64,000 bases of DNA from Streptomyces sp. TLI_171 (lineage in GTDB: Bacteria; Actinomycetota; Actinomycetes; Streptomycetales; Streptomycetaceae), in NCBI RefSeq assembly GCF_003610255.1, contig NZ_RAPS01000001.1:7405001-7469000 (forward strand), given 5' to 3'. Made by a program: the position numbers and the translations under genes. This document shows, one piece after another, positions 51,580-60,736 of the stretch (positions are counted from its first letter, which is position 1; each line of letters starts with the position of its first letter). The notes under the pieces are model-generated. The model saw only the letters and a list, made by a program, of their open reading frames with translations. It did no database searches and had not been told where the DNA came from.

Positions 51580-52974
51580 GTGGCGGTGACGGCAGGAGGC
51601 TCTCCTGAACCGCAGGACCCGTATCGCCGCGCCGGCGAATCCGCTTCTGGTGACTCGGGCCGGGACCCGAGCCCGAACCCGGACTCGGACTCGGGTCCGG
51701 GAATGGGATCGGGATCGGGATCGAGTGGCGCGGGGTCGGGTGAGGGGCAGTCGGCTTCGGCCGCCGCCGGTGCTAGGCCTGGCGGTGGGGGCGTAGGGGG
51801 GTCGGCGTCAACGGAAAGCTCCTTCATAGGTGCTGAGGGCGTGTCGAGTGCGGGGTCGGTAGTGGCCGCAGGAAGTGTCGCGGTGGACGAGCGCCGGCTT
51901 GCGCAGATGCTGCCGCCGTCGATCCGTTCGGCCGCCGCCTGGTCGGCTGCGGTGATCCTGTTCATCACTGTTGCGGCGTTCGCGGTATTCGTGGTGGTGG
52001 AACTCAGGGCGGCGACGATCCCGATGGTGATCGCGCTCCTGGCCACCGCCTTGCTGTACCCGGTCATGCCGTGGCTGGTGGGCCGGGGCGTCAGCCGCGG
52101 TGCGGCGGCCGGTCTGACCTGCACGATCCTGGTGTTGGCGGTCACCGGGGGCATCGCACTGCTGGTCAACTCGCTGGTGAGCAGCGCCCCGCAGATCGCT
52201 TCGGGTCTGCAGGAGGCCGGGGACCGGATCGCCTCGTGGCTCGGCCCGCTCGGCGACAAGATCCAGTACGCGCTGCAGCAGAGCTCGGGTTCCGGGAGCA
52301 CATTGGTGGACTCGCTGGCCAACGGCGTACTGTCCGGGCTCGGCTTGGCCACGCAGCTGCTGACCGGTGGCGTGCTTGCCCTCGCCCTGGTCTTCTTCTT
52401 CCTGCGCGACGGCTACCGGTTCGGCGACGCCATTCACGAGATGATCCCGGGTCGGCATTCCGACACGGTGATCGCGTGCGGTCAGCAGGCCTTCACAGCT
52501 ATGGCCGGCTTCATGCGCGGAACCACCCTGATCGCGCTGATCGATGCCACGTTCATCTCCATCGGACTGCTGGTCCTCGGTGTGCCGGGTGCGGCCGGTC
52601 TCGGCGCACTTGTCTTCATGGGTGCCTACATTCCCTTCGTCGGTGCCTTTCTCTCGGGAACGGTCGCCGTACTCGTGGCGCTGGCGAACGGGGGTCTCGG
52701 CACCGCGCTCTGGGCCCTGGGCGTGGTGCTGGCGGTTCAGGCGATCGAAGGCAACATCCTGCAGCCCGTCATTCAGAGCCGGACCGTCGAGCTCCATCCC
52801 GCCACGATCATGATCGCCGTGGTGGCCGGCGCCGGAATCGCCGGAATCATTGGCGCCTTGCTGGCCGTACCGGTCAGTGCCGCAGGTCTCGGCGTGGTGT
52901 CGGTTCTGCAAGGCAGGGTCGGGGAGCCCGGTGCACCCGGGAACCGCCGCAAGCGCAACCGTGCGGGAGCGTGA
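51580..52974 (+). CDS. AI-2E-family membrane transporter
   Basis: A 464-residue permease of the AI-2E/TqsA family with about eight helices (AAAWSAAVILFITVAAFAVF onward) and the conserved regions VLALALVFFFLRDGYRF and FMGAYIPFVGAFLSGT. The first 105 residues are a Ser/Gly/Pro/Asp low-complexity tail encoded partly by 6-bp repeats (near 51690-51725). Family members are proposed quorum-signal or ion exporters; the substrate here is unknown. Confidence 0.88.
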   Translation: MAVTAGGSPEPQDPYRRAGESASGDSGRDPSPNPDSDSGPGMGSGSGSSGAGSGEGQSASAAAGARPGGGGVGGSASTESSFIGAEGVSSAGSVVAAGSVAVDERRLAQMLPPSIRSAAAWSAAVILFITVAAFAVFVVVELRAATIPMVIALLATALLYPVMPWLVGRGVSRGAAAGLTCTILVLAVTGGIALLVNSLVSSAPQIASGLQEAGDRIASWLGPLGDKIQYALQQSSGSGSTLVDSLANGVLSGLGLATQLLTGGVLALALVFFFLRDGYRFGDAIHEMIPGRHSDTVIACGQQAFTAMAGFMRGTTLIALIDATFISIGLLVLGVPGAAGLGALVFMGAYIPFVGAFLSGTVAVLVALANGGLGTALWALGVVLAVQAIEGNILQPVIQSRTVELHPATIMIAVVAGAGIAGIIGALLAVPVSAAGLGVVSVLQGRVGEPGAPGNRRKRNRAGA

Positions 52975-53054
52975 CTGTGCTGGCGGCGCCCGGGCGGCCG
53001 AGCGGAGCCAAGAGGTAGTCGAGGATCCTGTGGGCCGGTCAGGCCGATGGTCTT

Positions 53055-53089
53055 GTCAGGAGTCAGGAGTCAGGAGGCAGGGGTCAGGG
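53055..53089. repeat. Heptanucleotide tandem repeat at a gene end
   Basis: GTCAGGA is repeated about five times (last copies drifting to GGCAGGG and GTCAGGG), ending inside the last codons and stop of the minus-strand hydrolase gene. Confidence 0.7.
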
Positions 53090-54052
53090 GGCGGCGAAGT
53101 AGGCGGTGAGCCAGCGGTCCAGTTCGGTGAACACCTGAGTGCGGGCCGACTCTGCTGACAGCACCAGGTCGTGGAGGCCGCCTTCGATGCGGACGGTGGT
53201 GACGTGCCGCCCGAGGCGCGGTGCGAGCGCCGTGATGTCATCGGCACGGAGCACCGCGTCGGTGCGCGTCAGTGCTTCGTCCCAGCGGTTGGTGACGGTG
53301 GAGGCGGTCGACGCCATGAACAGGATCGGGCAGTCGACGGCCAGTCCGCGGCGGACCGTGCGGTGCCCCCGCTGGATCGCCGCCAGCCAACCCGCGAAGA
53401 GCGGAAAGCCCTCGGCCGGCTTCAGGGCGAGGTCGAACTCCCAGCTGCCACGGTGGCTCCGGTGGAGACTGTGGACGTAGTGCGGATTCAACGGGGCCGG
53501 CAACTTGCGGGTGGGTGCTGCCCGCCCGAGCGCGTCGAGCGCCGGGGCACCCAGTGTCCGAACCGCCGGACCGGCCGGCATCGACAGGAACGGGCTGTTC
53601 AGGAACAGGCCGTCGACCACCGCCCGCTCGCCACGCCGGGCCGCCCACAGCGCCGCCACCAGGCCACCGGTGGAGTGTCCGTTCACCAGCAGTCGGGTGT
53701 GGCCGTCGACCTCCCGGATGATCCGGACGGCCTCGTCCAACTCCTCGTCGTAGGACGCGAGATCGGCCACGAAGTTGGGCGAGTGATGCGGCCGGAGCGA
53801 TCGGCCGTACTTGCGGAGGTCGAGCGCGTAGAACGAGAAACCGGCGGCGGTGTAGTGGTCCGCGAGGTGGGTCTGGAAGAAGTAGTCGTTGTAGCCGTGC
53901 AAGTACAGCACCGCCTGGCGAGACCCCGTGACCAACCGACGAACCAGAGTCGCGGTGACCTCGCCCTCCTCGTCCGGGATCAGCGGGAGCTCCGTCGCCT
54001 CGTACGGGGCACCCAGGATGTCTTCACGGAACTCCACGCCAGCCACACCCAT
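53084..54052 (-). CDS. Alpha/beta hydrolase (lysophospholipase-like)
   Basis: A 322-residue hydrolase. The oxyanion-hole block is VLYLHGYNDYFF, the nucleophile elbow is LVNGHSTGGLVAAL, and the catalytic His is probably in EGGLHDLVLS. It resembles monoacylglycerol-lipase/serine-aminopeptidase S33 proteins. The start at 54052 (MGVAGVEFRED) has GGAGCAGGAA upstream; ATGs at 54097 and 54109 are weaker. No signal peptide. Confidence 0.85.
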   Translation of the reverse strand: MGVAGVEFREDILGAPYEATELPLIPDEEGEVTATLVRRLVTGSRQAVLYLHGYNDYFFQTHLADHYTAAGFSFYALDLRKYGRSLRPHHSPNFVADLASYDEELDEAVRIIREVDGHTRLLVNGHSTGGLVAALWAARRGERAVVDGLFLNSPFLSMPAGPAVRTLGAPALDALGRAAPTRKLPAPLNPHYVHSLHRSHRGSWEFDLALKPAEGFPLFAGWLAAIQRGHRTVRRGLAVDCPILFMASTASTVTNRWDEALTRTDAVLRADDITALAPRLGRHVTTVRIEGGLHDLVLSAESARTQVFTELDRWLTAYFAAP

Positions 54053-54224
54053 TTCCTGCTCCGCTGCGCCGCCAGGGACCACCCCGGGCGGGACCATGCC
54101 AGTGACCATACCGGTCAGTAGCCCCCTTCGTTTGGGAGGACCGCCCTGGTGGGGCCTAAGCTGCCCGCATGGTCGTCCCTTCGTCGTTCGTTCCTCGTCC
54201 CGTCGCTTTCCGGAGGCCGGGGCG

Positions 54225-55070
54225 ATGACCGGAACGGCAGCAGGTGCGGAGGATCCCCGCCCGGTGCAGCGGGAGGTCGCGCTGGGCACGGCGAAGCTGA
54301 TGCCCGACATCGACCACGAGGGCGGCTGGCTGCTCACCCTGGACGGCACGCCCCAGTCCTACGTCGATCTCCAGGACCCCACGCATCTCGAGTTCGAGTA
54401 CGTGCAGCGGATCGCTCATCTGCTGGACGTGGTCGCGGACCCGGGGGAGCCGCTGGAGGTCCTGCACCTGGGCGGCGGTGCGCTGACTCTGCCGCGCTAT
54501 CTGGCCCGGACACGGCCGGGCTCGCGGCAGCAGGTGGTCGAAGTCGACGGTCCGCTGGCCGAGTTCGTCGCCGAGAACCTGCCGTGGCCGTCCGGGATCG
54601 AGCTGACCGTAGGCGACGCCAGGGCTGTGCTGGAATCCGTCGCAGAGGCGAGCGTCGATGTCGTGGTGGCCGACGTCTTCCGGGGCTCGCGGACGCCGGC
54701 GCACCTCACCAGCGTCGAGTTCGTGCGGCTGGCTGCCGCCGCGCTGCGGCCCGGCGGGTACTACGCGGCGAACCTTGCGGACGGGCCGCCGCTCACCTTC
54801 GCCAAGGCCCAGACCGCGACACTCGCCGCAGTGTTCCCGCACGTCTGCTTGGTGGCCGAGCCTGCCGTGCTGCGTGGCCGCCGGTACGGGAACGTGCTGC
54901 TGATCGGCTCGGACCGGCCGCTCCCCGCCGAGGAGTTGACCCGGCTGCTCGCCGCGGACCCGTTCCCTGCCAGGCTGACGGAATCTCCGCAGCAGGCGGT
55001 AGAACCGGTCACCGATGCGACGGCCGAGGACTCGCCGCCGCCACCGGCCGGTGCGTTCTCGCTGAGTTGA
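54225..55070 (+). CDS. Spermidine-synthase-like methyltransferase-fold protein
   Basis: A 281-residue protein related to spermidine synthase. The Rossmann motif is VLHLGGGALTLPRYLA, followed by VVEVDGPLAEFVAENL and VGDARAVLESVAEASVDVVV. It lacks the full putrescine-binding set, so aminopropyl transfer is not certain; many actinobacterial relatives have unknown roles. CCGGAGG precedes ATG 54225. It diverges from the hydrolase. Confidence 0.85.
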   Translation: MTGTAAGAEDPRPVQREVALGTAKLMPDIDHEGGWLLTLDGTPQSYVDLQDPTHLEFEYVQRIAHLLDVVADPGEPLEVLHLGGGALTLPRYLARTRPGSRQQVVEVDGPLAEFVAENLPWPSGIELTVGDARAVLESVAEASVDVVVADVFRGSRTPAHLTSVEFVRLAAAALRPGGYYAANLADGPPLTFAKAQTATLAAVFPHVCLVAEPAVLRGRRYGNVLLIGSDRPLPAEELTRLLAADPFPARLTESPQQAVEPVTDATAEDSPPPPAGAFSLS

Positions 55071-55148
55071 ACGGGACCGGGTGCGCGGTCGACCGGGGTA
55101 CTCGAAGTCGTACTTGATGGTGGAGTCCTTTCCGGGTGAGGGGCCCGC

Positions 55149-56156
55149 TCAGTCGGCGGAGAGCACCAGACGGCGCGCGTGGTCGCGATAACCGACCAAC
55201 TCGAAGGCGCCGACCATGGGGTGGTTGGAGGCGTCGGTGTCGCCGCGGATGACCGGCGAGTCCGTCTCGACGGCCAGGATCCTGGTCACCTCGGCGAGGA
55301 TCTCGGCGGCGAAGCCGCGTCCGCGGAACTCGGGCAGTACGCCGAGGTGACCGACCGTCGGCACAGCGGAGTTGCGGGACGGAATACCGAAACCGACGAC
55401 CTGGCCGGTGGTCGTTCGAGCTATTCGCCACCAGGCACGCTTGCCGAGCATCTCCTGCCGGTAGAAAGCGACCTCGCTCCGAGCCTGCGCGTCCGCGCCC
55501 ACGAGCAGGGACTCACGGGCGCACCCGGACTCCAGACTGCCCGGTAGGACGCGGCGGACGAGGTCGACGAACATCTCGTCAGCAGGCTCCGGTGTGAAGC
55601 GCAGCCGCTCCGACAGGGCAGGGACACGCCGGTCCGTCGCCCACTCGAAGCGGAGCCGCTCGGTGGTGAGCCGAAGGCCGGCCACCGCTGCCGCGCTCCG
55701 GCGCCAGGCCACGGCGGCTGCCACGTCCGACCGATCGCGCCAGTCGGGTGGGAGGAACAGGTGGAACGGCGGCGCGACTGCCAGGCCACCCGCGGCGAAG
55801 ACCTGGTGCGCGGCGGTGAGCAGGGCGGCGGCGATCGCGGTGCGAGGATCGGCGGAGTGCGACGCCGCCCACGGCGTACGGCGACGGGAATCGGAGAGCG
55901 ACGCAACGGGTGAGGGTGCCGCGAAGAGGGCATCGAGACTGCTCGGGAACGTGTCCCAGGGCCGACCCCACCAGATGGCGAGCGCCATTGGTGCCCGGCC
56001 CGGGCCCGGCTCCGCTACCCAGATCCAGCCAGGTCGGTACTCGCCGGTGGCCAGGCGGGAGCGAACCAGATCCGCAGAGACTGCGGTCGAGGAATCCGGC
56101 CGGACGTGGGCCAGGACAGCGTCGAGTTCTTGCAGAACGATCGGACGGAAGATCAC
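55149..56156 (-). CDS. GNAT-family N-acetyltransferase, long two-part form
   Basis: A 335-residue protein. The C-terminal GNAT domain has the acetyl-CoA loop VGHLGVLPEFRGRGFAAEIL and the late VGAFELVGYRDHARRL. The N-terminal 170 residues look like a second, degenerate GNAT-type domain (GYRPGWIWVAEPGPG). It transfers acetyl from acetyl-CoA to an unknown amine. The length is about twice that of a single GNAT domain. Confidence 0.85.
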   Translation of the reverse strand: MIFRPIVLQELDAVLAHVRPDSSTAVSADLVRSRLATGEYRPGWIWVAEPGPGRAPMALAIWWGRPWDTFPSSLDALFAAPSPVASLSDSRRRTPWAASHSADPRTAIAAALLTAAHQVFAAGGLAVAPPFHLFLPPDWRDRSDVAAAVAWRRSAAAVAGLRLTTERLRFEWATDRRVPALSERLRFTPEPADEMFVDLVRRVLPGSLESGCARESLLVGADAQARSEVAFYRQEMLGKRAWWRIARTTTGQVVGFGIPSRNSAVPTVGHLGVLPEFRGRGFAAEILAEVTRILAVETDSPVIRGDTDASNHPMVGAFELVGYRDHARRLVLSAD

Positions 56157-56424
56157 AGTGCCTCCGGGAACGGTGAGTTGGAGGCGCGGAACCCGATCGT
56201 GACGGTCCGGCGCGACTACGCGGGAACGGACCGCCCGGAATCGGCGGAGATCGGGGGCGCCGTGGAGCGGATGTCGATTATCGGGACCATCACGGGCCTC
56301 CTTCCGATTACGTCAATGCAGGGCAGTCGAGAGCGTAGAGCAAGCGCGTGGCGCCGGATCTGGAACTGATCCATCGTCAGTGATTCCAGAGGTTAGAACC
56401 GGCGGTGGATAGCTTGCAAATCAT

Positions 56425-56941
56425 TTATTGAGGTCGATATTTGAGAAGCCTTCGGCACCACGCATCACCCGGATGTGGCGGGGAATCGTTTTTGCTCTCA
56501 AGGAGACGAGGGGGAGCGAAGCCGTCAGGTGCTCGGTCCTGGGCAGGGGGGCAGACCCCGATTGCGTCGTTCACTCGCTGGCTGATCTCGCGGAGCTGCT
56601 TGTGCTGCTCCTTGGTGAGCTGGTCCACCAGCAGCCGCCGCACCTCGGCGACGTGCCCCGGTGCCGTGGCCACCACTTTCTCCCAGCTTCCAGGCGCTTG
56701 GCGGTGTGGGAGAGCCGGGAGAGCGAACAGGCGGCGAATTCGGCGAGGTCACTGATCCGCAGTGTTCGTCCAGGAGTCATCGAGAGGCCGGCCAGCACCT
56801 GGTACCCGAAGTGCGACATGCCCGCGGCGGGCTGCAACTGGGCGTCCAGCGCGGCGGGGAGGCGTACGGGCATGCTTGCCCATGGACAGGCAGGTCTGCT
56901 GTTCCTCGTCCTGACAGCCAGCGGGGCTCGTCGGCGCTCAG
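56425..56941 (-). pseudogene. MarR-family regulator pseudogene
   Basis: Pieces of one MarR regulator lie in several frames. An N-terminal scrap (DEPRWL, then EEQQTC) is followed by LPAALDAQLQPAAGMSHFGY and then SDLAEFAACSLSRLSHTAKR with LEA. After a deletion of about 40 codons comes WEKVVATAPGHVAEVRRLLV and DQLTKEQHKQLREISQRVND. The wing and part of the recognition region are missing, so it cannot bind DNA normally. It is back to back with a DoxX remnant. Confidence 0.75.
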
Positions 56942-57283
56942 GGAAGCCGCCCTGGTCCTGTTCTGTGTCGCCTTCCTCGCCTCTGGCCTGTCGAACGGCG
57001 TCCAGCCTCGCGAGAGGCTGGTTGCAGCCGGCACGGGGTGGGCGGCAGAGGTGTCCCCGAAGGCGCTGAAGGCGCTCGGCGCGCTCGGGTTGGTGCTGCG
57101 GGTCGCTGTGAACACCGCGCCCGGCCTGGTGGGTTGGGCTGCGGTGAGGCTGGCGGTGACGATGCTCGGTGCGGTTGTCGTACACGTCAGGACGGGGCGC
57201 TGAAGACCGCGGCTCCCAGCGTGGTGCTGCTGATTCTTGCCGCGGCGGTGGCGTGGGGACGGTTCGGCCCGTATCAGTTCTGA
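56942..57283 (+). pseudogene. DoxX-family membrane protein pseudogene
   Basis: Frame one reads FCVAFLASGLSNGVQPRERL through GWAAEVSPKALKALGAL, skips what should be a helix, and continues VNTAPGLVGWAAVRLAVTML to HVRTGR and a stop. Another frame supplies the proper end, LKTAAPSVVLLILAAAVAWG through FGPYQF. The N-terminus is also cut. Intact DoxX-like proteins are four-helix membrane proteins of about 120 residues. The pair with a divergent MarR gene is a common streptomycete arrangement. Confidence 0.72.
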
Positions 57284-57311
57284 GCTGTGCGCTGGGCGGT
57301 GAAGCCCTGAT

Positions 57312-57344
57312 CGGACGGCGGTCTGCCATGCGGACCGCCGTCCG
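57312..57344. terminator. 12-bp hairpin between DoxX remnant and CopZ-like gene
   Basis: CGGACGGCGGTC (57312-57323) pairs exactly with 57333-57344 around a 9-base loop and is followed by GCGTTATTGG. It lies between convergent genes and has outlived the DoxX gene. Confidence 0.75.
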
Positions 57345-57420
57345 GCGTTATTGGCGGCCTGGTGAACCAGGTGCGACTGCTGCCCGTCGCGGCAGGGCTG
57401 GGTTTCAGTGCGACGGACGG

Positions 57421-57636
57421 TCAGACTCGGCCCACCAATGCGAAACCGGCGCCGGTGACGGCGGAGCGGATCTCCTCGTCATTCAACGGCTCTGCGGACT
57501 CGACGGTGACCTGGCCCGAGCGGGCGTCGGCGCTGACGTCGGTGACGCCGGGCAGTGCGGTCAAGCCGGCCGTGACGGTCCGTTCGCAGTGGCCGCAGCT
57601 CATTCCCTCGACGGTGAAGACAGCGGTGGTGGACAT
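57421..57636 (-). CDS. copZ: Heavy-metal-associated (CopZ-like) copper chaperone
   Basis: A 71-residue HMA-domain protein. The metal site GMSCGHCERTV (Cys14 and Cys17 region) and the ferredoxin-like strands are complete. It carries Cu(I) to copper ATPases or regulators. CGGAGG precedes the ATG at 57636. No copper ATPase or CsoR gene is adjacent, so it is an orphan copy here. Confidence 0.92.
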   Translation of the reverse strand: MSTTAVFTVEGMSCGHCERTVTAGLTALPGVTDVSADARSGQVTVESAEPLNDEEIRSAVTGAGFALVGRV

Positions 57637-58254
57637 TGAGGTACCTCCGTGGGCGGGTCGGGCCAGGGGTTGGCCGCTCGGGCGGCCGAGGGTCGCCGTA
57701 AAGCTCAACGCACCGGGTCGGGGCTGGGCTTCGGGACACGCCGACCTTTGCCCCCATCGAGTGGCGCTCCGGACGGCGTCGGATCACGGGCGCGCGGCAG
57801 CGGCACCGTAACTGAAGGCCGAAGAGGAGATATTCATATTAATCTGTCAGCCCTTATGGAGAATTTATTGTTGATTCTCGGGCGATCTGACTATGGTCGG
57901 GCTCACTGAATTCCTCGGCGGTGGTGGATGAGTGCTGATGGCGGATTGGAGCAGCCATGGTGGTGGAGGTTTTCGCCAGCCTCTGGCAGGTTCGGGCTTC
58001 GGCGAGGAGGTGTGTGAACGTATTCAGGTCGAACCGGGTCGGTGGATGTGGGCTGCATTCCCGCCGGAAGACCTCATGCCCCGAATCGACCGTCCCCCGT
58101 GCTCCACCGGTATGCGGTGGTCCCTGCACTCCAAGAGGCATAACCACGAGCCCGGCCATCTGCCCTGTCGGCACGCCTTCACGCCTGGGCACCGGAGCCT
58201 CGAAGCCGTCGAAAACGGATGGCCGACAGCCTCGCGCCCGGTCATCCTGACCCA
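57637..58254. other. Gene-poor interval with an AT-rich patch
   Basis: No supported gene. About 57825-57935 is markedly AT-richer than its surroundings (ATTCATATTAATCTG, GAATTTATTGTTGATT) and may contain promoters. Open frames across 57854-58255 on both strands have poor codon patterns and no recognisable domains. Confidence 0.5.
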
Positions 58255-59133
58255 ATGGGAGACAGAGCCAATGTCATCGTGGTCCGTGAAAACGGCATAC
58301 ATGAGCTGTACCGGACCGGTTGGGCGGTCGGAATCGATCTCGACCTGCTGGAAGGGCCGACGCCGGTGCTTGCGATGCTTCCCGAACTCCGCCAAGACGG
58401 CTGGTGGTTGGACGACATCATGGCCCAGGGCGGGATACTGCTCGACCTCGGCCGGAAGGTTCTCCTGTTATTCGCCTGGGAAGGGCCCAGCACTGAGCTC
58501 CGTCACCGCGCGGCGATGTTCGGGCTGATCCGAGCTGCGTGGCCGGGCTGGGAGGTCCGCTGGCTGTATGACGGCCCGGCCGAACTGCGTGGGTATGTCG
58601 GGCTGGACCCGGAGTACGTCCGCTGCCGCGATTCGGACCTGTCTTTGGCCCCGTTCCTCGCCCCCGACGACGAGGACTTGGCCGGGCCCGACCCGGGCGG
58701 TGTGGTGATCACGGTCAGCACCGGCCGCTGCCACGTCGCCTCTGACGCCTTCGACCACCCTGTCCGCGAGGGCGCCGCCCTGCTCCACCGCCTGGCAGAC
58801 GCTCCCAAGCACGGAGTGTGCCGCCTGCACGTCAACGCCGGCATCCACCTCGACCCGGAACGCCGCCGTCTGAGCTGGTGGTCCCTCTACTCCTCGCCAC
58901 AGGCTCACCAGGTAGCAGAGTTGTGGCCGGGCTGGACGGTGGAGTTCTGGCAGGACGAGTGGGAACGGCACGTCAGAGCCAGCGACCGCTTCTCTCCTGC
59001 CGCGTTCGATGCCGGAGAGGAAGCCAGGGCCGCGGTACTCGCTGAGGCCAGGGAACGCCAGGCTGTCCGGGCCCGCAACCGCGCCCAGGTCATCCGTCTA
59101 CGGACCGCACCGGGTCAGCCCTCGGCGGGATGA
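58255..59133 (+). CDS. Hypothetical protein of 292 residues
   Basis: A soluble, Trp-rich protein beginning MGDRANVIVVRENGIHELY. Tandem sub-patterns (AAWPGWEVRWLYDGPAELRG and AELWPGWTVEFWQDEWERHV) suggest two related alpha/beta halves. The last 60 residues are a charged helix (EARAAVLAEARERQAVRARN). I have seen the opening pattern in uncharacterised streptomycete proteins but know no function. The ATG at 58255 starts the coherent sequence. Confidence 0.7.
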   Translation: MGDRANVIVVRENGIHELYRTGWAVGIDLDLLEGPTPVLAMLPELRQDGWWLDDIMAQGGILLDLGRKVLLLFAWEGPSTELRHRAAMFGLIRAAWPGWEVRWLYDGPAELRGYVGLDPEYVRCRDSDLSLAPFLAPDDEDLAGPDPGGVVITVSTGRCHVASDAFDHPVREGAALLHRLADAPKHGVCRLHVNAGIHLDPERRRLSWWSLYSSPQAHQVAELWPGWTVEFWQDEWERHVRASDRFSPAAFDAGEEARAAVLAEARERQAVRARNRAQVIRLRTAPGQPSAG

Positions 59134-59432
59134 CTGCGACCGGTCTGATCATGGACGACTGGCCGACAACCCGCATTCAAGCTCAGGAGCGTCGGGGCAG
59201 GTGGCGCAGACCAGGCTCCGGGATGCGAGAGCGAGTGGTGGATGGCGTAGGGCGGGACATCAGGGGCTGTGCTGGCGACTGGGCACGGTGGGGTGAGGAT
59301 CGGTCGTGACAGCCGGGCGCGATCGGCGTGGGTCGGGGCGTGAGTCGAGGATGTGGGAGGTTGCGCAGGGTGACGCGGAATGGTGCGGGCCCGGGCTGAC
59401 CAGGTCATGCGTGCAGGAGAGAGGGGAAGCGG

Positions 59433-60164
59433 ATGGGGCAGGTACGAGTGGCGGCGGCTCAGTTCGAGTGTGCCGTAGGAGATGTGTCCGCCAATGTGCA
59501 GTGCATCGCCGAGCTGGCGGGTGAGGCGCGCGCGGCTGGTGCGGCGATGCTGGTCTGTCCGGAGCTGGCGCTGACGGGGTACGAGCCGGAGTTGATCGCG
59601 GGTGACCGGCAGTTGTGGACCGAACCGGACGACGTCCGCCTGGAACCGTTGCGCCGCGCGGGCATCGCAGTGGTGGTCAATGGCGCCCGGCGGGGCCCGG
59701 GCGGGCAGCCCCAGATCGACACGATCGTGTACGGGCCGGACGGGTCCGTGCTGACGACCTATGCGAAGGAGCACCTGTACGAGAACGAGCAGGAGCTGTT
59801 CGAGCCGGGTAGCGGTGGGGGGCGATTCTGGTTGGACGGGGTCGGCTACTCGTTGGGCACCTGCTACGACAACCACTTCGCCGAAGTGTCGGCCCGCAAT
59901 GCTTCGCAGGGCTGCCAGGTGCACCTCGCGAGTTCGCTCTACGGAACCGGGAGCGGACGGGAGGAACGGCGGACCCTGTACCCGGGGATCGCCAAGGCCA
60001 CCGGGATGTTCACGGTTCTCGCCAACCATGTCGGCCGCGCCGGCCCCTGGACGGGATGCGGAGGCAGTGCGGCCTGGGCACCGGACGGGTCCGTGCTGGC
60101 GGAGGCCGACGAGAGCGGGCCGCGGCTTCTGCTGGCCGACCTGGAGGTACCGATACGCGGATGA
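59433..60164 (+). CDS. Carbon-nitrogen hydrolase (nitrilase superfamily)
   Basis: A 243-residue nitrilase-superfamily amidase. The Glu-Lys-Cys triad is visible: Glu in VCPELALTGYEPE, Lys in YAKEHLYENEQELF, and Cys in SLGTCYDNHF. It hydrolyses a C-N bond in an amide or nitrile substrate of unknown identity. GAGAGGGGAAGCGG before the ATG is a good ribosome site. It appears monocistronic; the 299-bp gap upstream (59134-59432) shows nothing else. Confidence 0.9.
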   Translation: MGQVRVAAAQFECAVGDVSANVQCIAELAGEARAAGAAMLVCPELALTGYEPELIAGDRQLWTEPDDVRLEPLRRAGIAVVVNGARRGPGGQPQIDTIVYGPDGSVLTTYAKEHLYENEQELFEPGSGGGRFWLDGVGYSLGTCYDNHFAEVSARNASQGCQVHLASSLYGTGSGREERRTLYPGIAKATGMFTVLANHVGRAGPWTGCGGSAAWAPDGSVLAEADESGPRLLLADLEVPIRG

Positions 60165-60241
60165 GCGGGGCCACGGGAGAGCGAGCGGGCTGATGACAGA
60201 GTCGGAAGGCCGAGGGGGCGGGACCGCCGACGTGCGGGCGG

Positions 60242-60736
60242 TCAGCGGTAGTCGTCGTCCGGCACCCGGTCGGCCAGGTCGTCGAGCACGGTGAAACGGA
60301 CAGCTTCGCGCAGCGGCTCGTCCGGGCTGGCGTCGGCGAACTCGGCCTCGGCGTCCTCGTCCGGATAGACCAGGTGCACGGCGGCCTCCTCGGCGCTGGC
60401 GGCGCCGCTGTCGGGGCCGACGTCAGTGCCCTCGGTGTCGATGCCGTCCTCGACCAGGCGCCCAGCCCTGGGCGAGGGGCCGTCGGACCAGCGGTCGTCG
60501 ACCTCATCAGGACTGACGTCGGGTTCCTCCTCCGCCAGCAGCTGGTCCAGGGACTCGCCGCGCTCGGCCTCCTCCGGGGTGGTGCCGTACGCAGTCGCGC
60601 CGCGATAGCCGTCCGGGGGGATGACTCCTGTGTCCAGCGGGTCGTCGTCCAGCTGGTCCGTGAGGAGGGAGTCGGCAGGTTCGAGAACGCCGTCGTCCTC
60701 GGCGGGTTCCGGGTCCTGGGCGTCCCAGTCGGTCAT
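60242..60736 (-). CDS. DUF5709-family acidic protein
   Basis: A 164-residue, strongly acidic, disordered-looking protein starting MTDWDAQDPEPAEDDGVLEP. It has the DUF5709 features DTGVIPPDGYRGATAYGTTP and, at the end, HLVYPDEDAEAEFADASPDE. Function unknown; relatives are common in actinobacteria. No cofactor motif. Confidence 0.85.
   Translation of the reverse strand: MTDWDAQDPEPAEDDGVLEPADSLLTDQLDDDPLDTGVIPPDGYRGATAYGTTPEEAERGESLDQLLAEEEPDVSPDEVDDRWSDGPSPRAGRLVEDGIDTEGTDVGPDSGAASAEEAAVHLVYPDEDAEAEFADASPDEPLREAVRFTVLDDLADRVPDDDYR

Noticed and set aside
57854..58255. 133-residue minus-strand ORF in the gap before the 292-residue protein
   Set aside because: Codon use is unlike neighbouring genes (third-position GC lost in its last third), with no domain and no ribosome site.
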